Source: Ruegeria sp. SCSIO 43209 (lineage in GTDB: Bacteria; Pseudomonadota; Alphaproteobacteria; Rhodobacterales; Rhodobacteraceae). Taken from it: 64,000 nt of DNA. The stretch is taken from NCBI RefSeq assembly GCF_019904295.1, contig NZ_CP065359.1, forward strand, positions 1,885,001 to 1,949,000. The letters run 5' to 3'. A program made the position numbers and the translations under genes. The notes under the pieces are model-generated. The model did no database searches, was not told the origin of the DNA, and saw only the letters and a program-made list of their open reading frames with translations. Below are positions 17,626 to 26,340 of this stretch, piece after piece (the first letter of the stretch is position 1; each line of letters begins with the position of its first letter).

Positions 17626-18823
17626 GTCTGAAACTCCGTGGCTGACTGTATTGGGTTTGGGCGAAGATGGACTGGATGGCCTGTCCCCTGCAAGCCGTCA
17701 AGTGCTGGACCGCGCTGAGATTGTCATGGGTCCGACACGCCACCTGTCGTTGATCCCAGACAGCGCGGCGGAACGGATTGAATGGCCGGTCCCATTTGCC
17801 GATGGCCTGCCAATTCTGACCGCATTGCGCGGTCGGCAAACCGTTGTGCTGGCCTCGGGTGATCCGTTCTGGTTCGGGGCCGGGTCCGTTATCGCGCGTA
17901 ATTTCGAAACGAACGAATGGATTGCCCTACCCGGCCAGTCGACCTTTTCGCTTGCTGCTGCGCGGCTTGGTTGGCCGCTTGAAAACACGTTGACCTTCGG
18001 GCTACATGCCGCGCCTCTGACGCGCCTTCGCCCTCACTTGGCACCCGGCCTGCGCGCGATTCTCTTGCTGCGCGACGGCAAAGCCGTAGCCGAGCTTGCG
18101 ACCTATCTGGGCAAAACCGATTTTGCGGATTGTACTCTGCACGTCATGGAAGCGCTCGGTGGCCCCCGTGAACGCGCGCGCAGCGTGTCGCTGACCGAGG
18201 CGTTGCTTGGTACATTCGAACATCCGGTTTGTGTCGGTCTTGATGTCGCGGGTACTGGGCGTGCCTTTCCCAAAGCCTCGGGAAAGCCCGATGACATCTT
18301 TGAAACCGACGGCCAGATCACCAAGCGCCCCATTCGCGCGCTAACCCTGTCGGCGCTTGCTCCTCAGCGGGGTGAGCATCTGTGGGATATCGGTGGTGGC
18401 ACCGGTTCGATCAGCATCGAATGGCTGATGTGCGATCCGACGCTAACTGCAACGACTATCGAGCCGCGTGCTGATCGGGCCGAACGCATTCGCCGCAATG
18501 CCAATACGTTAGGGCAGGATCGGTTGTGCGTTGTGCACGGTTCTGCACCAGAGTCGTTGGCTGATCTTGACCGACCCGATGTGGTGTTCATCGGTGGCGG
18601 TCTGAGTGCGGATCTGCTGAACTGGCTACAGGCTAATCTTCAGGCCGGCACGCGGCTGATCGCCAACGCGGTGACATTGGAAAGCGAAGCGTTACTAGCT
18701 GAATGGCACGACAAGCTCGGCGGAGACCTGCTGCGCATCGAACTGGCGCAGGCAGCTGCGCTTGGTCCACGGCGAGGCTGGAAATCTGCCTATCCCGTAG
18801 TGCAGTGGAGCCTCACGTTATGA
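17624..18823 (+). CDS. cobL: Precorrin-6Y C5,15-methyltransferase (decarboxylating) CobL
   Basis: A 399-residue bifunctional enzyme. The N-terminal half (LTVLGLGEDGLDGLSPASRQ) is the CbiE-type methylase for C5; the C-terminal half (HLWDIGGGTGSISIEWL from about residue 247) is the CbiT-type Rossmann methylase that methylates C15 and decarboxylates the acetate at C12. A strong ribosome site AGGAGG (17612-17617) lies 6 bases upstream, inside the antisense cobK gene. It continues the plus-strand operon after the inverted cobK. Confidence 0.94.
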   Translation: MSETPWLTVLGLGEDGLDGLSPASRQVLDRAEIVMGPTRHLSLIPDSAAERIEWPVPFADGLPILTALRGRQTVVLASGDPFWFGAGSVIARNFETNEWIALPGQSTFSLAAARLGWPLENTLTFGLHAAPLTRLRPHLAPGLRAILLLRDGKAVAELATYLGKTDFADCTLHVMEALGGPRERARSVSLTEALLGTFEHPVCVGLDVAGTGRAFPKASGKPDDIFETDGQITKRPIRALTLSALAPQRGEHLWDIGGGTGSISIEWLMCDPTLTATTIEPRADRAERIRRNANTLGQDRLCVVHGSAPESLADLDRPDVVFIGGGLSADLLNWLQANLQAGTRLIANAVTLESEALLAEWHDKLGGDLLRIELAQAAALGPRRGWKSAYPVVQWSLTL

Positions 18824-19188
18824 TCGTCGCGGGGTTAGGTTTCTCATCCTCTGCTACGCTGGCCAGTCTTCGTGCCGCTTTCGAGCTTGCCTCGACAGGA
18901 AAAACTGTCGAGGCCCTTGCGACCGTTGCGGACAAGGACGGACACGCCGCACTTGCCGCGCTTGCAGAAGCAACTGAGCTGCCGATACATTTCATTCCGG
19001 CAAATGATCTTGCCGAACAACGCACACTTACTTGCTCAACCCGCAGTCGCGCCACATATGGCACCGGCAGCGTGGCCGAAGCATCCGCTCTTGCTGCCGC
19101 CGGACATGGCGCGCGGCTGATTTCACCCAGACAAATCTCGGACGACCGGCTTGCAACCTGCGCCGTCGCCATCGGAGGACAGACATGA
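18820..19188 (+). CDS. cobE: Cobalamin biosynthesis protein CobE (CbiG C-terminal-like)
   Basis: A small 122-residue protein matching CobE, which corresponds to the C-terminal domain of CbiG. It starts [24 protein letters not shown], and [16 protein letters not shown] fits the family segment T-G-S-V-A-E. CobE is conserved in aerobic pathways; its exact chemistry is not settled, though binding of pathway intermediates has been proposed. Start and stop overlap cobL and cobM by ATGA. Confidence 0.88.
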   Translation: MIVAGLGFSSSATLASLRAAFELASTGKTVEALATVADKDGHAALAALAEATELPIHFIPANDLAEQRTLTCSTRSRATYGTGSVAEASALAAAGHGARLISPRQISDDRLATCAVAIGGQT

Positions 19189-19979
19189 CCGTTCATTTCA
19201 TCGGCGCCGGACCGGGCGCCGCCGACCTGCTGACCCTGCGCGGGCGCGATATCATCGCCTCCTGCCCGGTGTGCCTTTATGCGGGTTCATTGGTACCCGA
19301 GGAGATTCTGGGCCACTGCCCCAAAGGCGCGAAGATCGTAAACACCGCACCCATGGATCTGGATCAGATCATGGCCGAAATCGAAGCAGCGCATAAAGCT
19401 GGACAGGACGTGGCGCGGCTGCATTCCGGGGACCTCTCGGTCTGGTCGGCGATGGGTGAGCAAATCAGACGTCTGAAAGAGATGGGTGTCCCGGTCAGCG
19501 TCACGCCCGGTGTACCCTCGTTTGCGGCTGCGGCTGCAGCGCTCGGGACCGAGCTGACACTGCCCGGTCTGGCGCAATCAGTGGTCTTGACCCGCACGCC
19601 CGGGCGTGCGTCTTCGATGCCGGAAGGCGAGACACTGAAAAACTTCGCTAAAACAGGTGCGACTTTGGCTATCCACCTTTCGATCGGAAATCTGGATAAC
19701 GTCATCGCCGACCTGACACCTGCCTATGGGGCAGACTGCCCGGTCGCCGTGGTCTACCGCGCTAGTTGGCCGGATGAGAAGATCATCCGCGCAACGCTTG
19801 CCACGTTGAAGGAGGCGCTGGACAACAGCATCTCGCGCACCGCACTGATCATGGTTGGTCCGGCGCTTGCAGGTGAAGGGTTTGACGAAAGCTGTCTGTA
19901 TTCCAAGACATATGACCGCCGCTATCGCCCTCAAAGCGCCGACAGTCCGTGGTCGAGCTGGAGCCATGGTGATGACTAA
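19185..19979 (+). CDS. cobM: Precorrin-4 C11-methyltransferase CobM
   Basis: A 264-residue tetrapyrrole methylase that methylates precorrin-4 at C11 to form precorrin-5. It has [22 protein letters not shown] at the start, [21 protein letters not shown] as the second signature, and [16 protein letters not shown], all diagnostic of CobM. The ATG at 19185 overlaps the cobE stop. The last 8 bases overlap the chosen cobB start. Confidence 0.95.
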   Translation: MTVHFIGAGPGAADLLTLRGRDIIASCPVCLYAGSLVPEEILGHCPKGAKIVNTAPMDLDQIMAEIEAAHKAGQDVARLHSGDLSVWSAMGEQIRRLKEMGVPVSVTPGVPSFAAAAAALGTELTLPGLAQSVVLTRTPGRASSMPEGETLKNFAKTGATLAIHLSIGNLDNVIADLTPAYGADCPVAVVYRASWPDEKIIRATLATLKEALDNSISRTALIMVGPALAGEGFDESCLYSKTYDRRYRPQSADSPWSSWSHGDD

Positions 19980-21288
19980 CCCACCGGGAATACTGATTTC
20001 CGCTCCGTCGTCGGGTACAGGCAAGACCACAGTCATGCTAGGATTGCTCCGGGCGCTGGCCGAGGACGGCTTGACCGTGCAGCCGTTCAAAAGCGGGCCG
20101 GACTACATCGACCCGGCTTTTCACCGGGCTGCGGCAGGCCGTGCCTCGTTCAATCTGGATAGCTGGGCGATGGGGGAGCCGCTGCTAAGCGCGATCTCTG
20201 AGCAGGCGACGGGCGCGGATATTGTGGTGGCCGAAGGCTCAATGGGTTTGTTTGATGGCGTCGCCAAACCCGGAGAGCTGGGGCATGGGTCGAGCGCTGA
20301 AACGGCGCTACGCATGGGATGGCCGGTCGTTCTGGTCCTGGATGTCGGAGGACAGGCGCAATCGGCGGCGGCGACCGCGCTTGGCTTTCGGATATATAAC
20401 CCCGATCTACCTTTTGCCGGGGTGATCCTGAACCGCTGTGCCAGCCCAAGACATGAGCGGCTGACGCGGCTGGGCATGGAACGGGCTGGATTGCCGGTTC
20501 TGGGCGTTCTTCCGCGCCGAGGTGATCTGACTCTGCCCGAAAGACATCTAGGCCTGATCCAGGCGGTTGAGCATCCGGATCTGGAAACGGCAATCGCCGG
20601 ATATGCCGCATTCCTGCGTGAACATGTCGATCTGGATGCGATCAAACGGGCGGCCTCCTCAGGCCCTGTTGGGCCATCGTCAGCCGCGCTGCCGCGACCC
20701 CCGGCGCAGCGGATCGCACTGGCCCGTGATGCAGCGTTTTCATTTACCTACCCGCATCTGCTGGAAGGGTGGCGCAGCGCCGGTGCAGAAATACTGCCCT
20801 TTTCGCCACTGGCAAACGAAGCGCCAGCTGCAGACGCTGAACTGGTCTGGCTACCGGGGGGCTATCCCGAGCTGCACGCAGGAACATTGGCGGCAGCAGA
20901 TACCTTCTTGACGGGACTGCGCAAACACGCGGAAACGCGGCCCGTGCATGGTGAATGCGGGGGCTATATGGCATTGGGGGAAGTTCTGGTCGACAAGGAA
21001 GGCGCGCCACATCAGATGGCGGGGTTGTTGGGTCTGCAAACCTCATACCAAAAGCGCAAATTCAACCTTGGCTATCGTAGGGCTGAACTTTTGGCGTCGA
21101 TGCCTGGCTTTGCCAAGGGTACCGCCTTGCGCGGACATGAGTTCCACTATTCCTCGATCATCGAACAACCTGACGCTCCTCTTGCGCGAGTCTTCGATGC
21201 CGAGGGGGCCGAAGGCCCTCAGACAGGATCGCGACGTGGCAATGTCACCGGCACATTTTTCCATCTTATTGCAGAGGCCTCGGCATGA
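19972..21288 (+). CDS. cobB: Hydrogenobyrinic acid a,c-diamide synthase CobB
   Basis: A 438-residue ATP- and glutamine-dependent amidotransferase that amidates the a and c side chains of hydrogenobyrinate. The N-terminal dethiobiotin-synthetase-like domain has the P-loop [15 protein letters not shown]; the C-terminal type-1 glutamine amidotransferase domain has the nucleophile cysteine in [11 protein letters not shown] (around residue 328) and its histidine in RGHEFHYS. The ATG at 19972 has GGAG eight bases upstream; the ATG at 19966 would be too close to it. Coupled to cobM and cobA. Confidence 0.94.
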   Translation: MTNPPGILISAPSSGTGKTTVMLGLLRALAEDGLTVQPFKSGPDYIDPAFHRAAAGRASFNLDSWAMGEPLLSAISEQATGADIVVAEGSMGLFDGVAKPGELGHGSSAETALRMGWPVVLVLDVGGQAQSAAATALGFRIYNPDLPFAGVILNRCASPRHERLTRLGMERAGLPVLGVLPRRGDLTLPERHLGLIQAVEHPDLETAIAGYAAFLREHVDLDAIKRAASSGPVGPSSAALPRPPAQRIALARDAAFSFTYPHLLEGWRSAGAEILPFSPLANEAPAADAELVWLPGGYPELHAGTLAAADTFLTGLRKHAETRPVHGECGGYMALGEVLVDKEGAPHQMAGLLGLQTSYQKRKFNLGYRRAELLASMPGFAKGTALRGHEFHYSSIIEQPDAPLARVFDAEGAEGPQTGSRRGNVTGTFFHLIAEASA

Positions 21289-22013
21289 CCGGTTTTGTCT
21301 CTTTCATTGGCTCCGGTCCGGGTGATCCGGAGCTACTAACGCTCAAGGCCGTAGACCGGATGCAGAAAGCCGATGCGGTGCTGTTTGATGATCTCAGCAG
21401 CGGCCCGATCCTGACCCATGCGCGTGACGATGCTGATCTGGTTGGTGTTGGCAAACGCGCCGGTCGCCCTTCGCCCAAGCAGGATCACGTCAGCCGATTG
21501 TTGGTGGAGTATGCGCAGACCGGTCAGCAGGTGGTACGCCTGAAATCCGGTGACGGAGGATTGTTCGGTCGACTGGAAGAAGAACTGGTCGCGTTGCAGG
21601 CAGCCGGCATCAAGTACGAGATCATTCCCGGCATCCCCTCTGCCGTCGCGGCGGCAGCTGCAGCTGGTATTCCTCTGACCCGACGCCTGACTGCACGTCG
21701 TGTTCAATTCGTCACCGGGCATGACGTAAGTGGCAAATTGCCGACCGATCTGAACCTTTCCGCCCTGGCTGATGCTAGCGCGACGACGGTCGTATTTATG
21801 GGCAAGCGCACTTTTCCCTTGCTGGTCGAAGCCCTGAGCGCGCATGGCTTGCCGTTGGACACGCCTGCTTTGATGGCCGAATCTGTTTCAACTCCCGAGC
21901 AATCCTTGGAGCGCTCCACAATCGGAGACCTGTCCGACAAGCTGCGATCCGAGGTTGGAACCGCCCCGGCCCTGATCCTGTATGGCCCGCTGGCAGAGTT
22001 CGAAGATGTTTGA
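21285..22013 (+). CDS. cobA: Uroporphyrinogen-III C-methyltransferase CobA (SUMT)
   Basis: A 242-residue SAM-dependent enzyme that methylates uroporphyrinogen III at C2 and C7 to precorrin-2, the branch point from haem synthesis. Family motifs are FIGSGPGDPELLTLKAVDRMQKADAVLFDDL and VRLKSGDGGLFGRLEEEL, plus TGH and FMGKR in the C-terminal half. It is a stand-alone SUMT without the CysG siroheme domain. It is coupled by ATGA to cobB and overlaps cobF by 8 bases. Confidence 0.94.
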   Translation: MTGFVSFIGSGPGDPELLTLKAVDRMQKADAVLFDDLSSGPILTHARDDADLVGVGKRAGRPSPKQDHVSRLLVEYAQTGQQVVRLKSGDGGLFGRLEEELVALQAAGIKYEIIPGIPSAVAAAAAAGIPLTRRLTARRVQFVTGHDVSGKLPTDLNLSALADASATTVVFMGKRTFPLLVEALSAHGLPLDTPALMAESVSTPEQSLERSTIGDLSDKLRSEVGTAPALILYGPLAEFEDV

Positions 22014-22749
22014 ACTGATTCTGATCGGAATCGGCACGGGTAATCCCGACCACCTGACCTTTCAGGGGGCGAAGGCGATCAGATCAGCGGACCTGATCCT
22101 GATCCCGCGAAAAGGAGAGAACAAAGCTGATCTGGCCGGTTTGCGCGAAGACATCATCTCGCAGGTCACCGACAAACCTGCACGGATCGCCTATTTCGAC
22201 GTTCCCAAACGCCGGGCAGATGACGGCTATCTCCGAGGCGTCGACGAATGGCACGACGCAATTGCCCTGCGCTGGCACGAGGCGATTTCAGCCTACCCGG
22301 ACGCGCAGAAGGTGGCGTTGCTGATCTGGGGTGATCCGTCGCTGTATGACAGTTCGCTAAGAATTGCGGCGCGGCTGGACCCGCAACCGCAAGTCCAGGT
22401 TATTCCGGGAATCACAGCGTTACAGGCATTGACTGCAGCCCATGCGATCCCGATCAATGAGCTGGGCGCGCCCTATGTCGTGACCACAGGCCGTCGCATC
22501 CGCGATGATGGATGGCCTGAAACGGCGTCGAAAGTGGCCGTAATGCTGGATGGCGAATGCTCGTTCCAGAGCCTGAAGATGACCGATTATGACATCTGGT
22601 GGGCGGCATATGTGGGCATGAAAGAAGAGATTCTGATCAAAGGCCCATTGGCGGATGTGGCGCAAGACATTCTGGATACCCGCGCGCAGGCCCGTTCTGA
22701 TCACGGCTGGATCATGGATATCTATCTGCTGAAGAAACGTGCGGCCTGA
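22006..22749 (+). CDS. cobF: Precorrin-6A synthase (deacetylating) CobF
   Basis: A 247-residue methylase that removes the C1 acetyl group as acetate and methylates C1, a step specific to the aerobic pathway. It starts MFELILIGIGTGNPDHLTFQG and has LLIWGDPSLYDSSLRIAARL as the second methylase signature; TTGRRIRDDGWPE is characteristic of CobF. I used the ATG at 22006, which puts the GIGTGNP motif near residue 8. It is the last gene of the operon; the next gene begins 76 bases downstream and I see no strong terminator between them. Confidence 0.94.
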   Translation: MFELILIGIGTGNPDHLTFQGAKAIRSADLILIPRKGENKADLAGLREDIISQVTDKPARIAYFDVPKRRADDGYLRGVDEWHDAIALRWHEAISAYPDAQKVALLIWGDPSLYDSSLRIAARLDPQPQVQVIPGITALQALTAAHAIPINELGAPYVVTTGRRIRDDGWPETASKVAVMLDGECSFQSLKMTDYDIWWAAYVGMKEEILIKGPLADVAQDILDTRAQARSDHGWIMDIYLLKKRAA

Positions 22750-22825
22750 CGCGCGCACAGGATTGTGAGCCCCGTTTCAGCGCTTTTCTGTCATCAATTC
22801 CCCAGTCAACAGGAAGGGAAAGAAC

Positions 22826-23290
22826 ATGAGGGCGCTTTGGGCTGCGATCTGCCTGCTGGCGATGCCTGCTTGGGCCGACGGCATCGAACCTCTTACTGGA
22901 TGGGCGGTTTACTCCAGCGGAAAAAGCTATGAGACCCTCGTGGATGACACAAAGGCCGCGGTAAAGGAAAACGGCCTGATCGTTGTGACACAGGCCGGGC
23001 CGACCAAAGCGGCGGCCTCGCGCGGTATCACCATTCCGGGCAACCGGGTGATTGGCGCATTCAACAACGATTACGCAGTTCGGGTTCTTGAAACCTCGAC
23101 CAACGCGATGATCGAAGCGCCCATCCGTTTCTACGTGACCGAGAACGAGGACGGCACTGCAACCCTTTCTTACAAGACACCAAGCTTCGTCTTTGCCCCT
23201 TACGCAGACGAGGGCGGAGACGCTCTGCGCGAGATTGCCACAGAATTGGACGCAAAGTTTCAGGCCGTAGCGGAAAACGCCGTCAAATAG
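22826..23290 (+). CDS. Exported DUF302 family protein
   Basis: A 154-residue protein with a Sec signal peptide (MRALWAAICLLAMPAWA, cleavage after AWA at residue 17). The mature part matches the DUF302 fold: YETLVDDTKAAVKENGLIVVTQAG near residue 37, GNRVIGAFNNDYAVRVLETS and IRFYVTENEDGTATLSYKTPS. The function of DUF302 is unknown; members are often periplasmic. AGGAAGGGAAAG precedes the ATG. It follows cobF but is probably a separate unit from the ThDP enzyme gene 79 bases downstream. Confidence 0.8.
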   Translation: MRALWAAICLLAMPAWADGIEPLTGWAVYSSGKSYETLVDDTKAAVKENGLIVVTQAGPTKAAASRGITIPGNRVIGAFNNDYAVRVLETSTNAMIEAPIRFYVTENEDGTATLSYKTPSFVFAPYADEGGDALREIATELDAKFQAVAENAVK

Positions 23291-23369
23291 TCACACTGAC
23301 GTGAACCTGCTTGCGTCCGGACGCGTCCTCCGCAATCTGCTGGCAGATAACTTTGTCGGAGCTTGATTA

Positions 23370-24989
23370 ATGCAGGACTTGTCTCCCCGCGCTGCGGATT
23401 TGTTGGCACAACGCCTTTTCGAGGCCGGATGCCGCCATGCGTTCGGAATGCCCGGCGGCGAGGTTCTGACATTGGTGGATGCGCTGGAACGCGCGGGCAT
23501 TGCTTTCCACCTTGCAAAACACGAAAACTCTGCAGGTTTCATGGCCGAAGCAGTCCACCATCGCGATGGTGCACCTGCAATCCTCGTGGCCACACTCGGG
23601 CCCGGAGCGATGAACGGGATCAATGTGGTCGCCAACGCCCTGCAGGATCGGGTGCCGATGATCGTGCTGACCGGATGTGTCGACGCGGATGAGGCGTTGA
23701 CCTACACCCATCAAGTGATGGATCACGCGCAAGTCTATCGCTCGATCACCAAAGGCAGCTTTATGCTGACGGCCGACGGGGCCGATATCATCGCCGACAA
23801 GGCGGTATCGCTTGCCAACCAAGCGCGCCCCGGCCCGGTACACATCGATGTGCCTATCTCGGTGGCCGATACGCGCGTATCAGGGGTTAAACGTCGTCGA
23901 CTGGCAAAAGTTGCTCCTGTCGCGCCTGGCGCGGAATGTCTGGAAAAGGCCCGCCGCTGGGTGGCCGAGGCTGAGCGACCTTTGGCGATCATCGGTCTTG
24001 ATGTTCTTTACGACGACTCGCGCTGTGTGGTGCGAGCATTTCTAGAGCATTTCAACATTCCCTTTGTCACCACCTACAAGGCCAAGGGGGTGGTGCCCGA
24101 GGATCATCCACTCTGCCTGGGCGGGGCGGGTTTGTCTCCGCTGGCCGATAAGCATCTAGTCCCGCTGGTGGAACAGGCTGATTTGGTACTGTGTTTGGGA
24201 TATGACCCTATCGAGATGCGCCCCGGCTGGCGCGAGATCTGGGACCCAGAAACCAAGCGCGTGATCGACATATCAGCCGTGGTGAACGATCATTACATGC
24301 ATCAGGCTGGGCTAAATCTGGTCGCCGACACCGGCGCAACGCTTGAGGCCATTGCCAAGGGCAACCCTGCCGGCAAGACCTGGCCGAATGGTGAGCCTGA
24401 ACAGGTCAAGGCTGCGCTGGCGAATGCTTTTCCGACAGATGAAGACTGGGGACCGGCGGCGATCATCGCAGAAACTCGTGCCGTTCTGCCACCCGAGACC
24501 CTCGCCACGGCCGACAGCGGCGCGCATCGCATTCTGCTCAGTCAGATGTGGGAGTGTTCGGAGGCACGAGGGTTGATCCAGTCCTCGGCGCTCTGCACCA
24601 TGGGGTGTGCCGTTCCGATGGCGATCGGTCTGAAAATGGCCGAACCGGATCGCCCCGTGATCAGCTTTTCTGGCGATGCCGGCTTTCTGATGGTTGCTGG
24701 AGAGCTGTCGACTGCCGCCGAATTGGGTGGCAACCCAATCTTTCTGGTCTTTGTCGATGCCAGCCTTGCGCTTATCGAACTGAAACAACGCCAGCGCCAG
24801 ATGGGCAATCGCGGAGTGGACTTTGACCGCCATGACTTTGCGGCTTTAGGCCGCGCATTCGGCGGTTATGGTCACACAGTTCGTAGCCGCGACGATTTGC
24901 GGGCTGCATTGGATCAGGCGTTGAAAGCAGACAAGTTCACTGTCATTGCTGCGGAAATTGACCGTGGAGGATATGATGGCCGCATCTGA
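23370..24989 (+). CDS. Thiamine diphosphate-dependent enzyme, acetolactate synthase-like
   Basis: A 539-residue ThDP enzyme with three domains in the order PYR (about 1-165, catalytic glutamate in KHENSAGFMAEA), central DHS-like (about 185-320) and PP (about 360-535). The ThDP/Mg2+ motif begins SFSGDAGFLMVAGEL and ends VFVDASLALIELKQ, where aspartate takes the place of the usual asparagine, as in catabolic acetolactate synthases. Substrate is uncertain: acetolactate synthase, a 2-oxoacid decarboxylase or a 2-hydroxyacyl-CoA lyase are possible. It overlaps by 14 bases a CoA-transferase gene, which argues for an acyl-CoA-linked pathway and against branched-chain amino acid synthesis. Confidence 0.8.
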   Translation: MQDLSPRAADLLAQRLFEAGCRHAFGMPGGEVLTLVDALERAGIAFHLAKHENSAGFMAEAVHHRDGAPAILVATLGPGAMNGINVVANALQDRVPMIVLTGCVDADEALTYTHQVMDHAQVYRSITKGSFMLTADGADIIADKAVSLANQARPGPVHIDVPISVADTRVSGVKRRRLAKVAPVAPGAECLEKARRWVAEAERPLAIIGLDVLYDDSRCVVRAFLEHFNIPFVTTYKAKGVVPEDHPLCLGGAGLSPLADKHLVPLVEQADLVLCLGYDPIEMRPGWREIWDPETKRVIDISAVVNDHYMHQAGLNLVADTGATLEAIAKGNPAGKTWPNGEPEQVKAALANAFPTDEDWGPAAIIAETRAVLPPETLATADSGAHRILLSQMWECSEARGLIQSSALCTMGCAVPMAIGLKMAEPDRPVISFSGDAGFLMVAGELSTAAELGGNPIFLVFVDASLALIELKQRQRQMGNRGVDFDRHDFAALGRAFGGYGHTVRSRDDLRAALDQALKADKFTVIAAEIDRGGYDGRI

Positions 24990-26160
24990 AGGACCGCTGA
25001 AAGGCGTCAAGGTACTGGACCTGTCTCGCATTCTGGCAGGACCCACTTGTACGCAGTTGTTGGGCGACCTTGGCGCTACCGTCATCAAAGTCGAAAACCC
25101 GGCGACCGGTGGTGATGATACGCGGCAATGGGGCCCTCCTTACGCCGAGGATGCGGATGGCAACCGCTCAGACCTGAGCGCATATTTCATGTCCTCCAAC
25201 CGCAACAAGAAATCGGTCGCCTTGGATATCGCAACACCCGAAGGACAGGCAGAAGTCCGACGCCTAGCCTCGCACGCTGATATTCTGATCGAGAATTTCA
25301 AGCCCGGTGGACTGGCGAAATACGGGCTCGACTACGCAACCTTGTCCAATGAGTTTCCTGACCTCGTCTACTGTTCGATCTCAGGCTACGGGCAGACAGG
25401 CCCAAACTCATCGAAGCCCGGATATGATCTTATGGCGCAAGGATATGGCGGGATCATGTCTCTGACCGGAGACGCCGACGGCGCGCCGATGAAAGTAGGC
25501 GTCGGAATTGCTGACGTGATGTGTGGTATGTATGCCTGCGTTGGTATTCTGGCTGCGCTGCGTCATCGCGACATGACTGGCGAGGGTCAGCAGATCGATC
25601 TGGCGCTGGTGGATGCACAGATCTCTTGGCTGATCAATGAAGGCGTGAATTATCTGACCTCGGGCGAAGTGCCTCAGCGGCGCGGCAACGGGCATCCCAA
25701 TATTGTGCCTTACGAGGTCTATCAGACGACGGATGGGCACGTGATTCTGGCCGTTGGAAATGACAGTCAGTTCAAAAGATTTTGCAGCTTCATCGAAAAG
25801 CCAGAGCTTGCCAACGATCCCCGATTTGCCACCAACCCGGCCCGTCTTGAAAATAGGGATGCGTTGAATGCGATCCTGCGCCCGGCAGTTCAGGCGCTGG
25901 ATACAGGCAGCGTCATCGCGGGGCTTGAAGACCTGAAAGTCCCTGTTGGCCCGGTGCGGACGCTCGATCAGGTTTTTGCCTCGGATCAGGTCGCAGCCCG
26001 CCAGATGCAGATCTCGATGCAAGCTGAGCCTGGCGAGGTGCAACTGATCGGGAATCCCCTGAACCTGTCACGCACGCCTGTAACATATCGCAGCGCACCA
26101 CCAGTCTGTGGGGCTGACACACAGGCTGTTCTGAACGCGGAAAACCCCTTCGAAGATTGA
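24976..26160 (+). CDS. CaiB/BaiF family (class III) CoA transferase
   Basis: A 394-residue type III CoA transferase. It has the N-terminal LKGVKVLDLSRILAGPTCTQLLGDLGATVIKVE signature (shown in part), the fold marker KYGLDYATLSNEFPDLVYCSISGYGQTGP region, and the expected catalytic aspartate (about D180) in VGIADVMCG. It moves CoA between carboxylic acids; donor and acceptor are unknown. The ATG at 24976 has GGAGG five bases upstream, while the ATG at 24973 is too close. It is coupled to the ThDP gene, a pairing reminiscent of formyl-CoA transferase with oxalyl-CoA decarboxylase, but that is only analogy. Confidence 0.88.
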   Translation: MAASEGPLKGVKVLDLSRILAGPTCTQLLGDLGATVIKVENPATGGDDTRQWGPPYAEDADGNRSDLSAYFMSSNRNKKSVALDIATPEGQAEVRRLASHADILIENFKPGGLAKYGLDYATLSNEFPDLVYCSISGYGQTGPNSSKPGYDLMAQGYGGIMSLTGDADGAPMKVGVGIADVMCGMYACVGILAALRHRDMTGEGQQIDLALVDAQISWLINEGVNYLTSGEVPQRRGNGHPNIVPYEVYQTTDGHVILAVGNDSQFKRFCSFIEKPELANDPRFATNPARLENRDALNAILRPAVQALDTGSVIAGLEDLKVPVGPVRTLDQVFASDQVAARQMQISMQAEPGEVQLIGNPLNLSRTPVTYRSAPPVCGADTQAVLNAENPFED

Positions 26161-26340
26161 AACACTCTGCCCGTTTAGGCGGCAAGTTGCTGAAACATGC
26201 CCTTGAATCGGCGGTTTTTTTCGCGTTTCTCACACACGGGATTTCACCAATTCGAGAGCAGGGTCGATACTGTTACGACCCGGCTGCACACTCTGTTACA
26301 TCGAACAGTGTAGAACGTCGCAATCAGATTGGACCCGAGT

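Noticed and set aside
23313..23324. Perfect 12-base palindrome GCGTCCGGACGC before the ThDP gene
   Set aside because: It is short and GC-rich, likely by chance; no second copy or clear promoter partner was found.
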